This document shows, in pieces, positions 25,251 through 33,451 of a stretch of DNA of 64,000 nucleotides. Origin of the DNA: Cryobacterium zongtaii. Its GTDB lineage: Bacteria; Actinomycetota; Actinomycetes; Actinomycetales; Microbacteriaceae. The DNA lies in assembly GCF_002909375.1 (NCBI RefSeq), contig NZ_PPXD01000005.1, positions 262,273-326,272 of the forward strand, given 5' to 3'. Positions within the stretch are counted from its first letter, which is position 1. Each line of letters opens with the position of its first letter. Both the position numbers and the translations under genes were made by a program. The notes under the pieces were generated by a model. That model worked only from the letters and a program-made list of their open reading frames with translations, searched no databases and was not told the DNA's origin.

Positions 25251-26324
25251 CTAGCTCGCGTAGGCCGGGTAATCGGTGTACCCGACGGCATCCGGGCCGT
25301 AGAACGTGGCCGGGTTGGGCTCGTTGACCGGCAGGTTCTCCAGCCAGCGGCGCACGAGGTCGGGGTTGGCGATCACGGCACGACCGACGACGACACCGTC
25401 GCCGAGACCGTCGTCGAGCAGGGCGATGGCCTCCTCGCGGGTGGTCACGGCGCTGAATCCGGTGTTGACCAGCAGCGGGCCGCCGAACCGGCTGCGCAGC
25501 GTGCGCACCAGCTCGCCCGCGGGGTCGCGGTTCAGAACGCTGAGGTAGGCCAGTCCCAGCGGCGCCAGGCCGTCGACCAACGCACCGTAGGTGGCCAGGA
25601 CGTCGGCGTCGTCGGTCTCGACGGCATCCTGGATGTTGTGCTGGGGCGAAATGCGGATGCCCACCCTGTCGGCGCCGATCGCCGCGGCGACGGCCGTCAC
25701 GACCTCGATCACGAACCGGGCCCGGTTCTCGGCGGAGCCGCCATAGATGTCATCGCGCTGATTGGAGGCCGGCGAGAGGAATTCGTGCAGCAGGTACCCG
25801 TTGGCTGAGTGGATTTCGACTCCGTCGAGGCCGGCCGCGACGGCGTTGCGGGACGCCTGCACGAAGCCGTCGATGATGCCGGGCAGGTCCTCGCCGGTCA
25901 GTGCGCGCGGCACCGGGTAGGGCAGCTTGCCCTTGTAGGTGTGGCTCTCGCCCTGGATGGCGATGGCGCTGGGGGCGACGATCTGGAGCCCTCCGGTGAT
26001 CTCGGGATGGGAAACCCGACCGGCGTGCATGACCTGGGCCACGATGCGGCCACCGGAGGCGTGCACGGCGTCGGCGACCTTGGCCCAGCCGGCGATCTGT
26101 TCCGTGGTGACCAGGCCCGGCTGGCCTGGGAAGCCCTGGCCAGCCTTATCGGGGTAGACACCCTCTGACACGATCAAGCCGAGGGTGGCCCGCTGGCGAT
26201 AGTGCTCGATGTTGAGCGCACCCGGGATGCCGTCAACCCCTGACCGCATCCGGGTCAACGGTGCCATGACCATTCGGTTGGGCAGTTCGAGGGCGCCGAG
26301 GTTCAGCGGGGTGAAAAGACTCAC
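25251..26324 (-). CDS. Old Yellow Enzyme family alkene reductase (NemA-like)
   Basis: A 357-residue FMN-dependent NAD(P)H oxidoreductase that reduces activated C=C bonds or nitro compounds. Seen: LFTPLNLGALELPNRMVMAP, VAQVMHAGRVSHP, the HxxN substrate-binding pair in VEIHSANGYLLHEFLSP, YGGSAENRARF, and the FMN-phosphate loop VVGRAVIANPDLVRR. The open frame extends to 26444, but GTG 26324 has AAGGAG at good spacing and gives the family length. Probably a stand-alone detoxification enzyme; no regulator is adjacent. Confidence 0.92.
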   Translation of the reverse strand: MSLFTPLNLGALELPNRMVMAPLTRMRSGVDGIPGALNIEHYRQRATLGLIVSEGVYPDKAGQGFPGQPGLVTTEQIAGWAKVADAVHASGGRIVAQVMHAGRVSHPEITGGLQIVAPSAIAIQGESHTYKGKLPYPVPRALTGEDLPGIIDGFVQASRNAVAAGLDGVEIHSANGYLLHEFLSPASNQRDDIYGGSAENRARFVIEVVTAVAAAIGADRVGIRISPQHNIQDAVETDDADVLATYGALVDGLAPLGLAYLSVLNRDPAGELVRTLRSRFGGPLLVNTGFSAVTTREEAIALLDDGLGDGVVVGRAVIANPDLVRRWLENLPVNEPNPATFYGPDAVGYTDYPAYAS

Positions 26325-26511
26325 GTGGTGCTCCTTATATCTGTGGGATGGGGACGCAGTGGATGCGCGGCTGTGCCGCCGTTGTCGAACACGCGTCCCG
26401 TTCAGCAAACTCTGCGACCGGGCAGGGTATTCCGGCCGCGGCAAATGATCAGCCGGAACTCAGGCTTGGCCGGCCGCCAATCCGGGCCGCCGGCCGTACC
26501 GAACCCCTGTT

Positions 26512-27516
26512 ATGAGCACCGCCACCGCCGTCCCGGCAGGTTTCGACACCGACCTGGGCTACTGCCCGTTTGCGCTGTCAAACGACTCCGGCCGGCTGGG
26601 CCTGAGCACGAGCCTGATCGACACGCCCCTCGGTCCGGTCGCGGTGCGGCATGGTCGGCGAACAGCGACGGGCTCCACCGGCACCGCGACGATCCTGCTG
26701 CACGGTGCGGCCGGATCGTGGACCACCTGGACGCCGCTGATCCGCGCTGCGGACCGGTTGCCCGCGCCCCCGCTCGAGAACCTGATCATCCCGGACCTGC
26801 CCGGCTGGGGCGACACTCCCCTGGCAATCGACGAAGACGCTGAGACCATTGAGTCCCTCGCCGCGGCCGTAGCCGAGATCGCGCGCGCCCTAGGGTATCG
26901 GCGTTGGCGTGTAATCGGGCACTCGCTGGGCGGGTTCGTCGCCCTCGAGCTCGCGGCGAGCAGACCCGGGCAGACGACCTTTGTCGGACTGGTGTCCGCG
27001 ACGACGTTCGGTGTCATCGACAGCGTGCGGCATCCGTTGTCCCGGTTCGCCGTGCTGCCCGGCTTCACGGCCCTGCTCGGCGTGATGAGGGTTCTCTCGG
27101 CGTGCGGCGCGGCCGGCCGCGGTCTGGCAGCCGGGCTGAATCGGCTGGGCTTGCTGCGCCCCGCGGTGGCTCCGTTGTTCAGCAACGTCCGCCGGGTCGA
27201 CAAGAGCGTGCTGTCCGCTTTGGCCGCCGAGACGCGGCCACGCTCGTTCACTCTGGCCGCCGGCCGGGCCGGTCGTTACAACGCCGAGGCGTCCTGGGCC
27301 CGCATCGAGTGCCCGGTGCGATCGGTGCACGGCGACCGTGATGTCTTCGTCGGCGACGACGACGACCGGCGCCTGGCCCGCGTGATCGCCGACCTCGAGG
27401 TCACGGTACTCACCGGCACCGGCCACTTCGGCCACGTCGAACGTCCGGTCGACACGCTCACGGCTCTGCATTCGCCCGAATTCCTTGCGCTTTGCCGGGC
27501 AGCAGAGGAGAGTTGA
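26512..27516 (+). CDS. Alpha/beta hydrolase
   Basis: A 334-residue alpha/beta-hydrolase-fold enzyme. Seen: ILLHGAAGSWTTWTPL with the oxyanion HG motif, nucleophile Ser in VIGHSLGGFVALELA, the acid in VHGDRDVFVG, and the catalytic His in GTGHFGHVERP. An unusual long cap region lies between the nucleophile and the acid. The N-terminal 50 residues precede the core strand. It diverges from the Old Yellow Enzyme gene across 187 bases with no clear shared operator. Substrate unknown. Confidence 0.85.
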   Translation: MSTATAVPAGFDTDLGYCPFALSNDSGRLGLSTSLIDTPLGPVAVRHGRRTATGSTGTATILLHGAAGSWTTWTPLIRAADRLPAPPLENLIIPDLPGWGDTPLAIDEDAETIESLAAAVAEIARALGYRRWRVIGHSLGGFVALELAASRPGQTTFVGLVSATTFGVIDSVRHPLSRFAVLPGFTALLGVMRVLSACGAAGRGLAAGLNRLGLLRPAVAPLFSNVRRVDKSVLSALAAETRPRSFTLAAGRAGRYNAEASWARIECPVRSVHGDRDVFVGDDDDRRLARVIADLEVTVLTGTGHFGHVERPVDTLTALHSPEFLALCRAAEES

Positions 27517-27609
27517 GGGATCCTCCGGTTCTTCTGTCAGTGCCCCATCATCGCTTTCACCCGTTCCCGGCACCGAGCGTGGCCAATCTGGAAGTGAACG
27601 TGAAAACTC

Positions 27610-27996
27610 ATGGGCACCCTGTCCTACGACCGGGTCGTCGTTGAATTCGACGACAGGATCCTGACTCATCTGCAAGTCGTGATCGTGCAGAAACTCCGCC
27701 GCGGCGAGAGCTTCCTTTTCTCCTGGCGCAACGCCATCGAGGTCGGCGACGGACGCAGTTCGGCATGGATGAATCCGGCGATACCGCTGTACTTCAAGTT
27801 CACCGGCGGCCACACCCCGACTCTCAACCCGGAGTGGATCGCACAGTTGACGCGCTCGGCCAACAGCTCGCAAGGGCTGATCGCCACCAGCGAAGAACGC
27901 GCCATCGATTCCAATCACGCGGGTGGGATGGATGTGTCGTTCGCGGTGAAGTCGGCCTCCGCGTTGCCGAAGTCGTCGGTGGCTGCGCCAGAATGA
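27610..27996 (+). CDS. Small conserved actinobacterial protein (DUF7882-like), function unknown
   Basis: A 128-residue protein. Its first ~95 residues (MGTLSYDRVVVEFDDRILTH, then LRRGESFLFSWR and a GDGRSS segment) match a small protein widespread in Microbacteriaceae that databases often mislabel as an ATP-dependent DNA ligase; I see no nucleotidyltransferase KxDG motif or any catalytic motif. The last 30 residues look disordered. It stands alone, ending 4 bases from the convergent nitrilase gene. No function is assigned. Confidence 0.75.
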   Translation: MGTLSYDRVVVEFDDRILTHLQVVIVQKLRRGESFLFSWRNAIEVGDGRSSAWMNPAIPLYFKFTGGHTPTLNPEWIAQLTRSANSSQGLIATSEERAIDSNHAGGMDVSFAVKSASALPKSSVAAPE

Positions 27997-28000
27997 GCGC

Positions 28001-28822
28001 TTAGAGCGGCACCGTGCCGAAGCGGCGCAGGGCAACGGCGGGGTTGACCCGTCGCACCTCGGCAAGCCGGGCAGGGGAGATCCAGCCGACGGCCACATCC
28101 GTCGTTTCCCCGATCGTGACCAGCTCAACACCCATCGGGTCGACCACCATGCTCGCGCCGACGCCGCTTGGCGGCGCATGGTCGGCCGCCGCGAGATAGA
28201 CGGTGTTCTCGAGTGCGCGCGCCGTGACCAGAGTGCGCCAGTGCTGCTCCTTGAGCGGTCCGCGCACCCACTCCGCGGGGACGAGAACAAGGTCGGCGCC
28301 GGCATCGACAAGACGGCGGGTGACCTCGGGGAACCTGATGTCGTAACAGGTCTGCAGGCCCACCGTGAGACCGGCAATCACGAAGGTCTCCGGCGCTTCG
28401 ATGACACCGGCAAGCACCCGGTCGGATTCCCGTGACCCGAACGCGTCGTAGAGGTGCAGCTTGCGGTACCGCGCCACGACCAGCCCGGCGGGGTCGACGG
28501 CGACGAGAGTGTTCTGCACCCGGTGGGGGTCGTCGGTGCGCTCGAGCATGCCGGCCACGATGTGCACGCCCAGATCGGCGGCCAGGTGACCTAGCGCGGT
28601 CACAAACGGTCCGTCGAGCGCTTCGGCGGCGGCAACGGATGCGTCACCCAACCGGCTCTCGAAAAACGATGAATACTCGGGGAACACCACGATGCCCGCC
28701 CCTCGCGCCACGGCGGTACCGGCCAGCGAGCGCATCGCGGCCAGATTCGCCGCCTGATCAGCGCCGGGCGCGAACTGCGCCACGGCCACCCCGAGTTCGT
28801 CGCTCGCGCGCGCATCCACCAT
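28001..28822 (-). CDS. Carbon-nitrogen hydrolase (nitrilase superfamily amidase)
   Basis: A 273-residue nitrilase-superfamily enzyme with the Glu-Lys-Cys triad: Glu in VVFPEYSSFF, Lys in YRKLHLYDAFG and Cys in QTCYDIRFPE. Motifs and length resemble branch 10-type amidases such as omega-amidase or Nit2/deaminated-glutathione amidase. TAGGCT (complement of 28829-28834) ends 6 bases before the ATG, so the mRNA is probably leaderless. It diverges from a response-regulator gene. Substrate is not deducible; cleanup of deaminated glutamine-type amides is one possibility. Confidence 0.9.
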   Translation of the reverse strand: MVDARASDELGVAVAQFAPGADQAANLAAMRSLAGTAVARGAGIVVFPEYSSFFESRLGDASVAAAEALDGPFVTALGHLAADLGVHIVAGMLERTDDPHRVQNTLVAVDPAGLVVARYRKLHLYDAFGSRESDRVLAGVIEAPETFVIAGLTVGLQTCYDIRFPEVTRRLVDAGADLVLVPAEWVRGPLKEQHWRTLVTARALENTVYLAAADHAPPSGVGASMVVDPMGVELVTIGETTDVAVGWISPARLAEVRRVNPAVALRRFGTVPL

Positions 28823-28926
28823 GTCGTCAGCCTAGCGGCGGCTTCCCAGCTTGCCGTCGGCAGGTCGCGAGCGAAGCGTCACGCAACGTGCCAGCATGAG
28901 ACCCTGGTGCGAGCGAAGGGTGACGG

Positions 28927-29601
28927 ATGAAGATCTTGGTCGTGGAGGACGATGACCAGATGGGTGCCCTCATCGAACGCGGACTGCAGGCCGAGGGGTA
29001 CGAGACGGTGCGGGTCTCCACCGGGGTCGACGCACTCATCGCCCTCAATGGGGACGGCTTCGGCCTGGCCGCCATCGATGTGATGCTGCCCCAGATGTCG
29101 GGTTTTGAGATCTGCCGCCGCATCCGCGAGTCGGGCAACACCATGCCCGTGCTGCTGCTGACCGCACGCGACACCGTCGACGACAGGGTTTTCGGCCTGG
29201 ACAGCGGAGCCGACGATTACCTCACCAAGCCGTTTGCGTTCGCCGAGCTCTCCGCCAGGGTGCGGGCCCTGCTGCGCCGCCGGTCGATGGGCGCGCCGAC
29301 CACGGTGGAGATCGGCAACATAGTGCTGGACTCCCGCGACCTGCGGGTGACCGTGGCCGGGCGTGCGGTGTCGATGAGCCCCAAGGAGGTGGCGTTGCTT
29401 CGGCTACTCTGCAGCAGGGCAGGCACCACGGTCGACCGCACCACCATTCTCGAAGAGATCTGGAACGGCACGAACCACATCGACCCCAACATCGTCGACC
29501 AGTACATCAGCTATCTGCGCCGGAAGATCGATACCGATGCCGCGGGCGTGCGCATCGTCACCGTGCGAGGCACCGGTTACGCCGTGGAGCTCGCCGGATG
29601 A
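28927..29601 (+). CDS. OmpR-family response regulator
   Basis: A 224-residue regulator with an N-terminal receiver domain (acidic EDDD, phosphoacceptor Asp51 in AIDVMLPQMSG, Thr in LLLTARD and Lys101 in YLTKPF) and a C-terminal winged helix DNA-binding domain (VSMSPKEVALLRLLC ... VDQYISYLRRKID ... VRGTGYAVEL). AAGGG precedes ATG 28927. The histidine kinase gene starts 13 bases after its stop. Target genes are unknown; the following GT-C gene is a candidate but has its own promoter-like hexamer. Confidence 0.95.
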   Translation: MKILVVEDDDQMGALIERGLQAEGYETVRVSTGVDALIALNGDGFGLAAIDVMLPQMSGFEICRRIRESGNTMPVLLLTARDTVDDRVFGLDSGADDYLTKPFAFAELSARVRALLRRRSMGAPTTVEIGNIVLDSRDLRVTVAGRAVSMSPKEVALLRLLCSRAGTTVDRTTILEEIWNGTNHIDPNIVDQYISYLRRKIDTDAAGVRIVTVRGTGYAVELAG

Positions 29602-29614
29602 GGCGGCCCTCCCG

Positions 29615-30994
29615 GTGAGTGGCCCCCGGGGCATCTGGTTGCCTGCGCTGTCGATCCGCGCGCGGATCACCTTGGGAAGCCTTCTCGTCGCGACCCTGTT
29701 GTTCAGCACCGCCGCATTCTTCGTCCGCCTCGAGGTGCAATCGATTCTCACCGATTCGAACGAGACCATGCTGCGCAACGACGCCGAGTCCCTGCTGGGT
29801 CAGCTCGCGACGAACCCCGCCGAGGCCATCCAGAGCCCGAGCGAGGGCCAGCTGCTGGCCATCGTCGACCCGACCGGTACGGTACGGAAGTCGTCGCTGC
29901 CGCGCAGCCTGGACCGGCAGCTCGACGCCCTGATCGAATTGGGCGCCGAACCGCAGACCGTGACCACCCCCGCCGCCACCTACCTGGTCTCGGCGACGCC
30001 GGTGAGCTCGGATTCGGGCGACTGGCTCGTCATAGCCGCCCGCAGCCAGCAGGCCCCCACCCTGCTGCTCGATGAGCTCACCGGGGTGCTCGTGCTGGGC
30101 ACGGTGATCCTCACCGCCGGGTTCGGACTGGCCTCCTGGCTGCTCACCGGCGCGGCGCTTCGCCCGGTGACCCGCCTGCGTGAGGAAGCCGAGAGTCTGA
30201 GCACGACGGGCTCCTCGGCGCAGCTGCGGGTTCCAGCCGGCAAGGACGAGGTGAGCGAGCTCGCCCGAACCCTCAACGACTTCATCAAGCGGCTCCGGCG
30301 CGGCGTGGACCGCGAAAAACAGATCGTGTCGGATGCGAGTCATGAACTGCGCACCCCGCTCGCGGTGCTTCAGGCGCAGCTCGAGCTGGCCCACCTCGAC
30401 TCCGGCGATGCCCCTGCTCTCGAGCGCGACATCCGAGACGCATCGGCAACAGCCGGACGCCTGAGCCGGCTGGCAACCAATCTGCTCGAGCTGAGCAAGC
30501 TGGAGAGCGTGCAGTCGCCGCCCGAGACGGACTGGACCGGTCTGGTCGACGAGATCACGGCGTCGGTCGACCGGGCGCGGGTGGTGCGGGACGGCCACGA
30601 ACTCGAGGTCGTCTACCGCATCGACGATGACGATCCGGAGGGTCGCTACGGCGTCTCGGCCACGAATATGGGCCAGCTCCTCGACAACCTCATCTCTAAC
30701 GCCGTCACGGCGATGGCGGGCCACGGCGGCGTCACCGTCTCACTGTCCCGCTCAGGCTCCGGCGCGCTGATCACCGTGATCGACACCGGCCCCGGCCTGC
30801 CGGAGGATTTCATTCCGCTGGCGTTCGACAGATTCTCCAGGCCGGACAACGCCCGGTCAAGCAGCTCCGGCGGATCGGGCCTGGGTCTGGCCATTGTGCA
30901 CGCCATCGTCGAGCGCGCCAACGGCACGGTCCTGCTGCGCAACACCGGCAGCGGACTCGCGGTCGAGATCCGGCTGCCGCGGCAGGTTCCCTAG
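29615..30994 (+). CDS. Sensor histidine kinase
   Basis: A 459-residue membrane kinase from GTG 29615. Seen: membrane helix 1 (about residues 17-36), an extracellular sensor of about 110 residues, helix 2 (about 155-178), HAMP linker, HisKA with His243 in SDASHELRTPLAVL, and HATPase with N box NLISNAVTA, G1 DTGPGLP and G2 GGSGLGLAIV. It partners the OmpR-type regulator upstream. The frame is open to 29537 inside the regulator gene, but the basic start at 29615 followed by the first membrane helix is more natural. Signal unknown. Confidence 0.93.
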   Translation: MSGPRGIWLPALSIRARITLGSLLVATLLFSTAAFFVRLEVQSILTDSNETMLRNDAESLLGQLATNPAEAIQSPSEGQLLAIVDPTGTVRKSSLPRSLDRQLDALIELGAEPQTVTTPAATYLVSATPVSSDSGDWLVIAARSQQAPTLLLDELTGVLVLGTVILTAGFGLASWLLTGAALRPVTRLREEAESLSTTGSSAQLRVPAGKDEVSELARTLNDFIKRLRRGVDREKQIVSDASHELRTPLAVLQAQLELAHLDSGDAPALERDIRDASATAGRLSRLATNLLELSKLESVQSPPETDWTGLVDEITASVDRARVVRDGHELEVVYRIDDDDPEGRYGVSATNMGQLLDNLISNAVTAMAGHGGVTVSLSRSGSGALITVIDTGPGLPEDFIPLAFDRFSRPDNARSSSSGGSGLGLAIVHAIVERANGTVLLRNTGSGLAVEIRLPRQVP

Positions 30995-31066
30995 CGGCAC
31001 TTTGGGAACCTTCCAGGTCACCGAGGCCCCTCGTCGGTAAACGTTGGAGGGTTCTAGGGTCTGGAC

Positions 31067-32626
31067 GTGACGACTGTTCTCGCCTCTCCGCTCGTCGAGG
31101 CCCCGGAGCCGACGAGACACGGTCGGCGCGGCTTCGCCGCTACCGCGGCCCTGCTCGGCCTGGTCGGCTTCCTGGTGTCGGTGGCCGGGTCCTGGCAGCC
31201 GTCCTACTGGGGTGACGAGGCAGCCAGCGTACTCTCCGCCGAGCGGTCGCTTCAGTCGCTGTTCCGGATGCTCGGCACGGTCGATGCCGTGCACGGTGTC
31301 TACTACCTGCTTCTGCACGGCTGGATCGACGTGTTCGGGGCGTCGGAGTTCGCTACCCGACTACTCAGCGCCCTGTCCATCGGCGCCGCGACGGCCGGCA
31401 CCGCTGTCTTGGCCCGGATGCTCGTCAACCCGCGCGTCGCCCTGTTCGCCGCCCTCGTCTTCGCGGTGCTCCCCCGAGTGACGTATATGGGCGCTGAGGC
31501 CCGGTCCACGGCCCTGGCCACCATGATCGCGGTGTGGTGCACAGTGCTCCTCGTGCACATCGTGCGGTCCAGGCCCACCACCGCCACACTGACCCTGGCG
31601 CTCTGGTCCGGCTACGCGGTGCTGCTCGCCGCGGGCATCGCCGTGTTTGTTTACATCGCGCTGCTGGTGCCGGTGCACGGGCTGCTGGTGACCCTGCTGA
31701 CCCGGCACAGCCCACGCGTCACCGTGCTGACGTGGGCCGGCGGGGTGGGCGCCGCGCTGGCGGTGGCCTCACCGATCATCATTTTGGCCCACACCCAGCG
31801 TGACCAGATCGCCTTCCTGGCCCGACGCGCACAGGCCAGCCCGCTCGACGCCGCCGTCCAGCAGTGGTTCGGCACTCCGGCTCTGGCCGCCCTCGCCTGG
31901 CTGTTGATCGCGGTCGGCTGCCTGACCGCGTTCGTCCCCCGGTTCCAGGGCGTCGGCGTGAACGCCGGGTCCGGTCGGGTGCCGCGGGCCGAACTGGTCG
32001 TCCTGCTGGCCTGGCTGGTCGTGCCGAGTACCACCCTGCTGATCGGCACCCACCTGATCACGCCGATGTACGCCTATCGCTACCTTTCGATCTGCGCGCC
32101 GGCGGCCGCCATCCTGATGGCCGTGGGCATCGTGGGGCTTCGGCCGATCTGGGCTCGGGCGATTGCCCTGCTGCTCGTGGTGACCCTCGCGGCGCCCGGC
32201 TATCTCGCGCAACGCTCGGACTTCGCGAAGGACCATGGCAGCGACTGGCGCCAGACGGCCGACATCCTGCGCGCAGAGGCCCGACCACGCGATGCCGTCG
32301 TCTTTGACGAGAGCACCAGGCCGTCGCGGCGACCGCGCCTGGCCGGGCACCTCTATCCGGCGGCGTTCGTCGGGCTGAACGACATCACGCGCGACGAGTC
32401 GTTCGAGAACACCGACGGGCTGTGGGACCGCACACTCCCGCTCGAGGTGGCCGCGTTCCGGCTGGCTGCAACCGATAGAGTCTGGCTCCTGCAGAATGTG
32501 GGGAGCCGAGGAACGGCGGCCGGGACCGACCTTGCCGTGCTCCGCGAGGCGGGTTTCGCCATCGTGTCGTCCCGCACGATCAACCGCACCATCCTCATCG
32601 AAATGACGAGGTTGACGATGCCGTGA
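31067..32626 (+). CDS. GT-C fold glycosyltransferase (GT39/PMT-like membrane protein)
   Basis: A 519-residue protein with about 10-11 membrane helices. Seen: the luminal acidic motif YWGDEAASVLSA after the first helix, equivalent to the catalytic Asp-Glu of polyprenyl-phosphate-sugar-dependent enzymes, followed by VDAVHGVYYLLLHGW and a C-terminal extracellular domain. It probably moves mannose or another sugar from a polyprenyl carrier to an envelope acceptor. TAGGGT (31055-31060) ends 6 bases before the GTG, suggesting leaderless expression. Acceptor and sugar are unknown. Confidence 0.8.
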   Translation: MTTVLASPLVEAPEPTRHGRRGFAATAALLGLVGFLVSVAGSWQPSYWGDEAASVLSAERSLQSLFRMLGTVDAVHGVYYLLLHGWIDVFGASEFATRLLSALSIGAATAGTAVLARMLVNPRVALFAALVFAVLPRVTYMGAEARSTALATMIAVWCTVLLVHIVRSRPTTATLTLALWSGYAVLLAAGIAVFVYIALLVPVHGLLVTLLTRHSPRVTVLTWAGGVGAALAVASPIIILAHTQRDQIAFLARRAQASPLDAAVQQWFGTPALAALAWLLIAVGCLTAFVPRFQGVGVNAGSGRVPRAELVVLLAWLVVPSTTLLIGTHLITPMYAYRYLSICAPAAAILMAVGIVGLRPIWARAIALLLVVTLAAPGYLAQRSDFAKDHGSDWRQTADILRAEARPRDAVVFDESTRPSRRPRLAGHLYPAAFVGLNDITRDESFENTDGLWDRTLPLEVAAFRLAATDRVWLLQNVGSRGTAAGTDLAVLREAGFAIVSSRTINRTILIEMTRLTMP

Positions 32627-32635
32627 GCCCCGGGT

Positions 32636-32689
32636 GTGACTTCTGGTCACGATGACTATATGATGGACCTCACGTTAGAGTCATATTGA
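32636..32689 (+). promoter_or_regulatory. Promoter and candidate NrtR operator of the nad operon
   Basis: Candidate -35 GTGACT (32636-32641) and near-consensus -10 TATGAT (32659-32664) are 17 bases apart. Around and downstream of them an inverted repeat TCACGATGACT / AGTCATATTGA (32647-32657 and 32679-32689; 9 of 11 positions pair) and ATATGA / TCATAT (32658-32663 and 32681-32686) could bind a dimeric repressor. It lies 21 bases before a Nudix-type regulator gene, consistent with NrtR autoregulation; the protein-site match is inferred. Confidence 0.5.
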
Positions 32690-32710
32690 CCTTTACTCGA
32701 AGGATGCCCG

Positions 32711-33451
32711 ATGACCGATCTACACCCGCCTGTGCTTGCGGTTTCGACGGTCATTTTCGCGCTCCGGCCCGACGTCGAGTCCGGCTTCATGACGCTCTGG
32801 CTTCCCCTGGTCCGTCGCACCAGGGACCCGTACCTGGGCCTGTGGGCGCTGCCGGGTGGCTGGCTGCCGCCCGAGGAGGAGCTCTCCACCGCCGCGGCCA
32901 GCACACTGCGGGAAACCACCGGACTCTCCCCCAAGTACCTCGAGCAGCTGTACACGTTCGGCGATCTCAGCCGTTCCCCGGGCAGCCGCGTCGTCTCGAT
33001 CGTGTACTGGGCTCTGGTGCAGTCCACCGAGGCCGACCTCGCCGCCGTCGATGAGAACGTGCAGTGGTTCCCGGCCGACCGGCTGCCCGAGCTCGCGTTC
33101 GACCACAACCACATCGTCGAGTACGCGCTATGGCGTCTGCGCACCAAGGTGGAATACTCCCGCATCGCGCACGCCTTCCTCGGCGAGACATTCACCCTCG
33201 CCCAGCTGCGCGACGTACACGAGGCGGTCCTGCGCCGAGCACTCGACCCGGCGAACTTCCGCCGCATGATCGAGTCGACGGGGACCGTCGTCGACACCGG
33301 GCTCCGCCTGGCCGGGGTACCGCACCGGCCGCCGCGGCTCTACCGCTACAACGACTCCCACTCCATCGCCGAGGGGCCCCTGGGCTCCACGGTCGGCTGG
33401 CCCGAAACTCCCCTCCAAACCACCCCGCACTCCCCGAGGAGCACGACATGA
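32711..33451 (+). CDS. nrtR: Nudix-related transcriptional regulator of NAD synthesis (NrtR)
   Basis: A 246-residue protein: an N-terminal Nudix fold (about residues 8-145) and a C-terminal winged-helix domain (about 150-225: FTLAQLRDVHEAVLRRALD...). The Nudix box keeps G50, E56, E68 and G71, but the catalytic RE and second E of REUxEExGU are Ser64-Thr65 and Thr69, so hydrolysis is probably lost, as in NrtR regulators that sense ADP-ribose or related NAD products. AAGGA precedes the ATG. Its stop overlaps the nadA start (ATGA), which makes the nadABC genes its obvious target. Confidence 0.88.
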   Translation: MTDLHPPVLAVSTVIFALRPDVESGFMTLWLPLVRRTRDPYLGLWALPGGWLPPEEELSTAAASTLRETTGLSPKYLEQLYTFGDLSRSPGSRVVSIVYWALVQSTEADLAAVDENVQWFPADRLPELAFDHNHIVEYALWRLRTKVEYSRIAHAFLGETFTLAQLRDVHEAVLRRALDPANFRRMIESTGTVVDTGLRLAGVPHRPPRLYRYNDSHSIAEGPLGSTVGWPETPLQTTPHSPRSTT

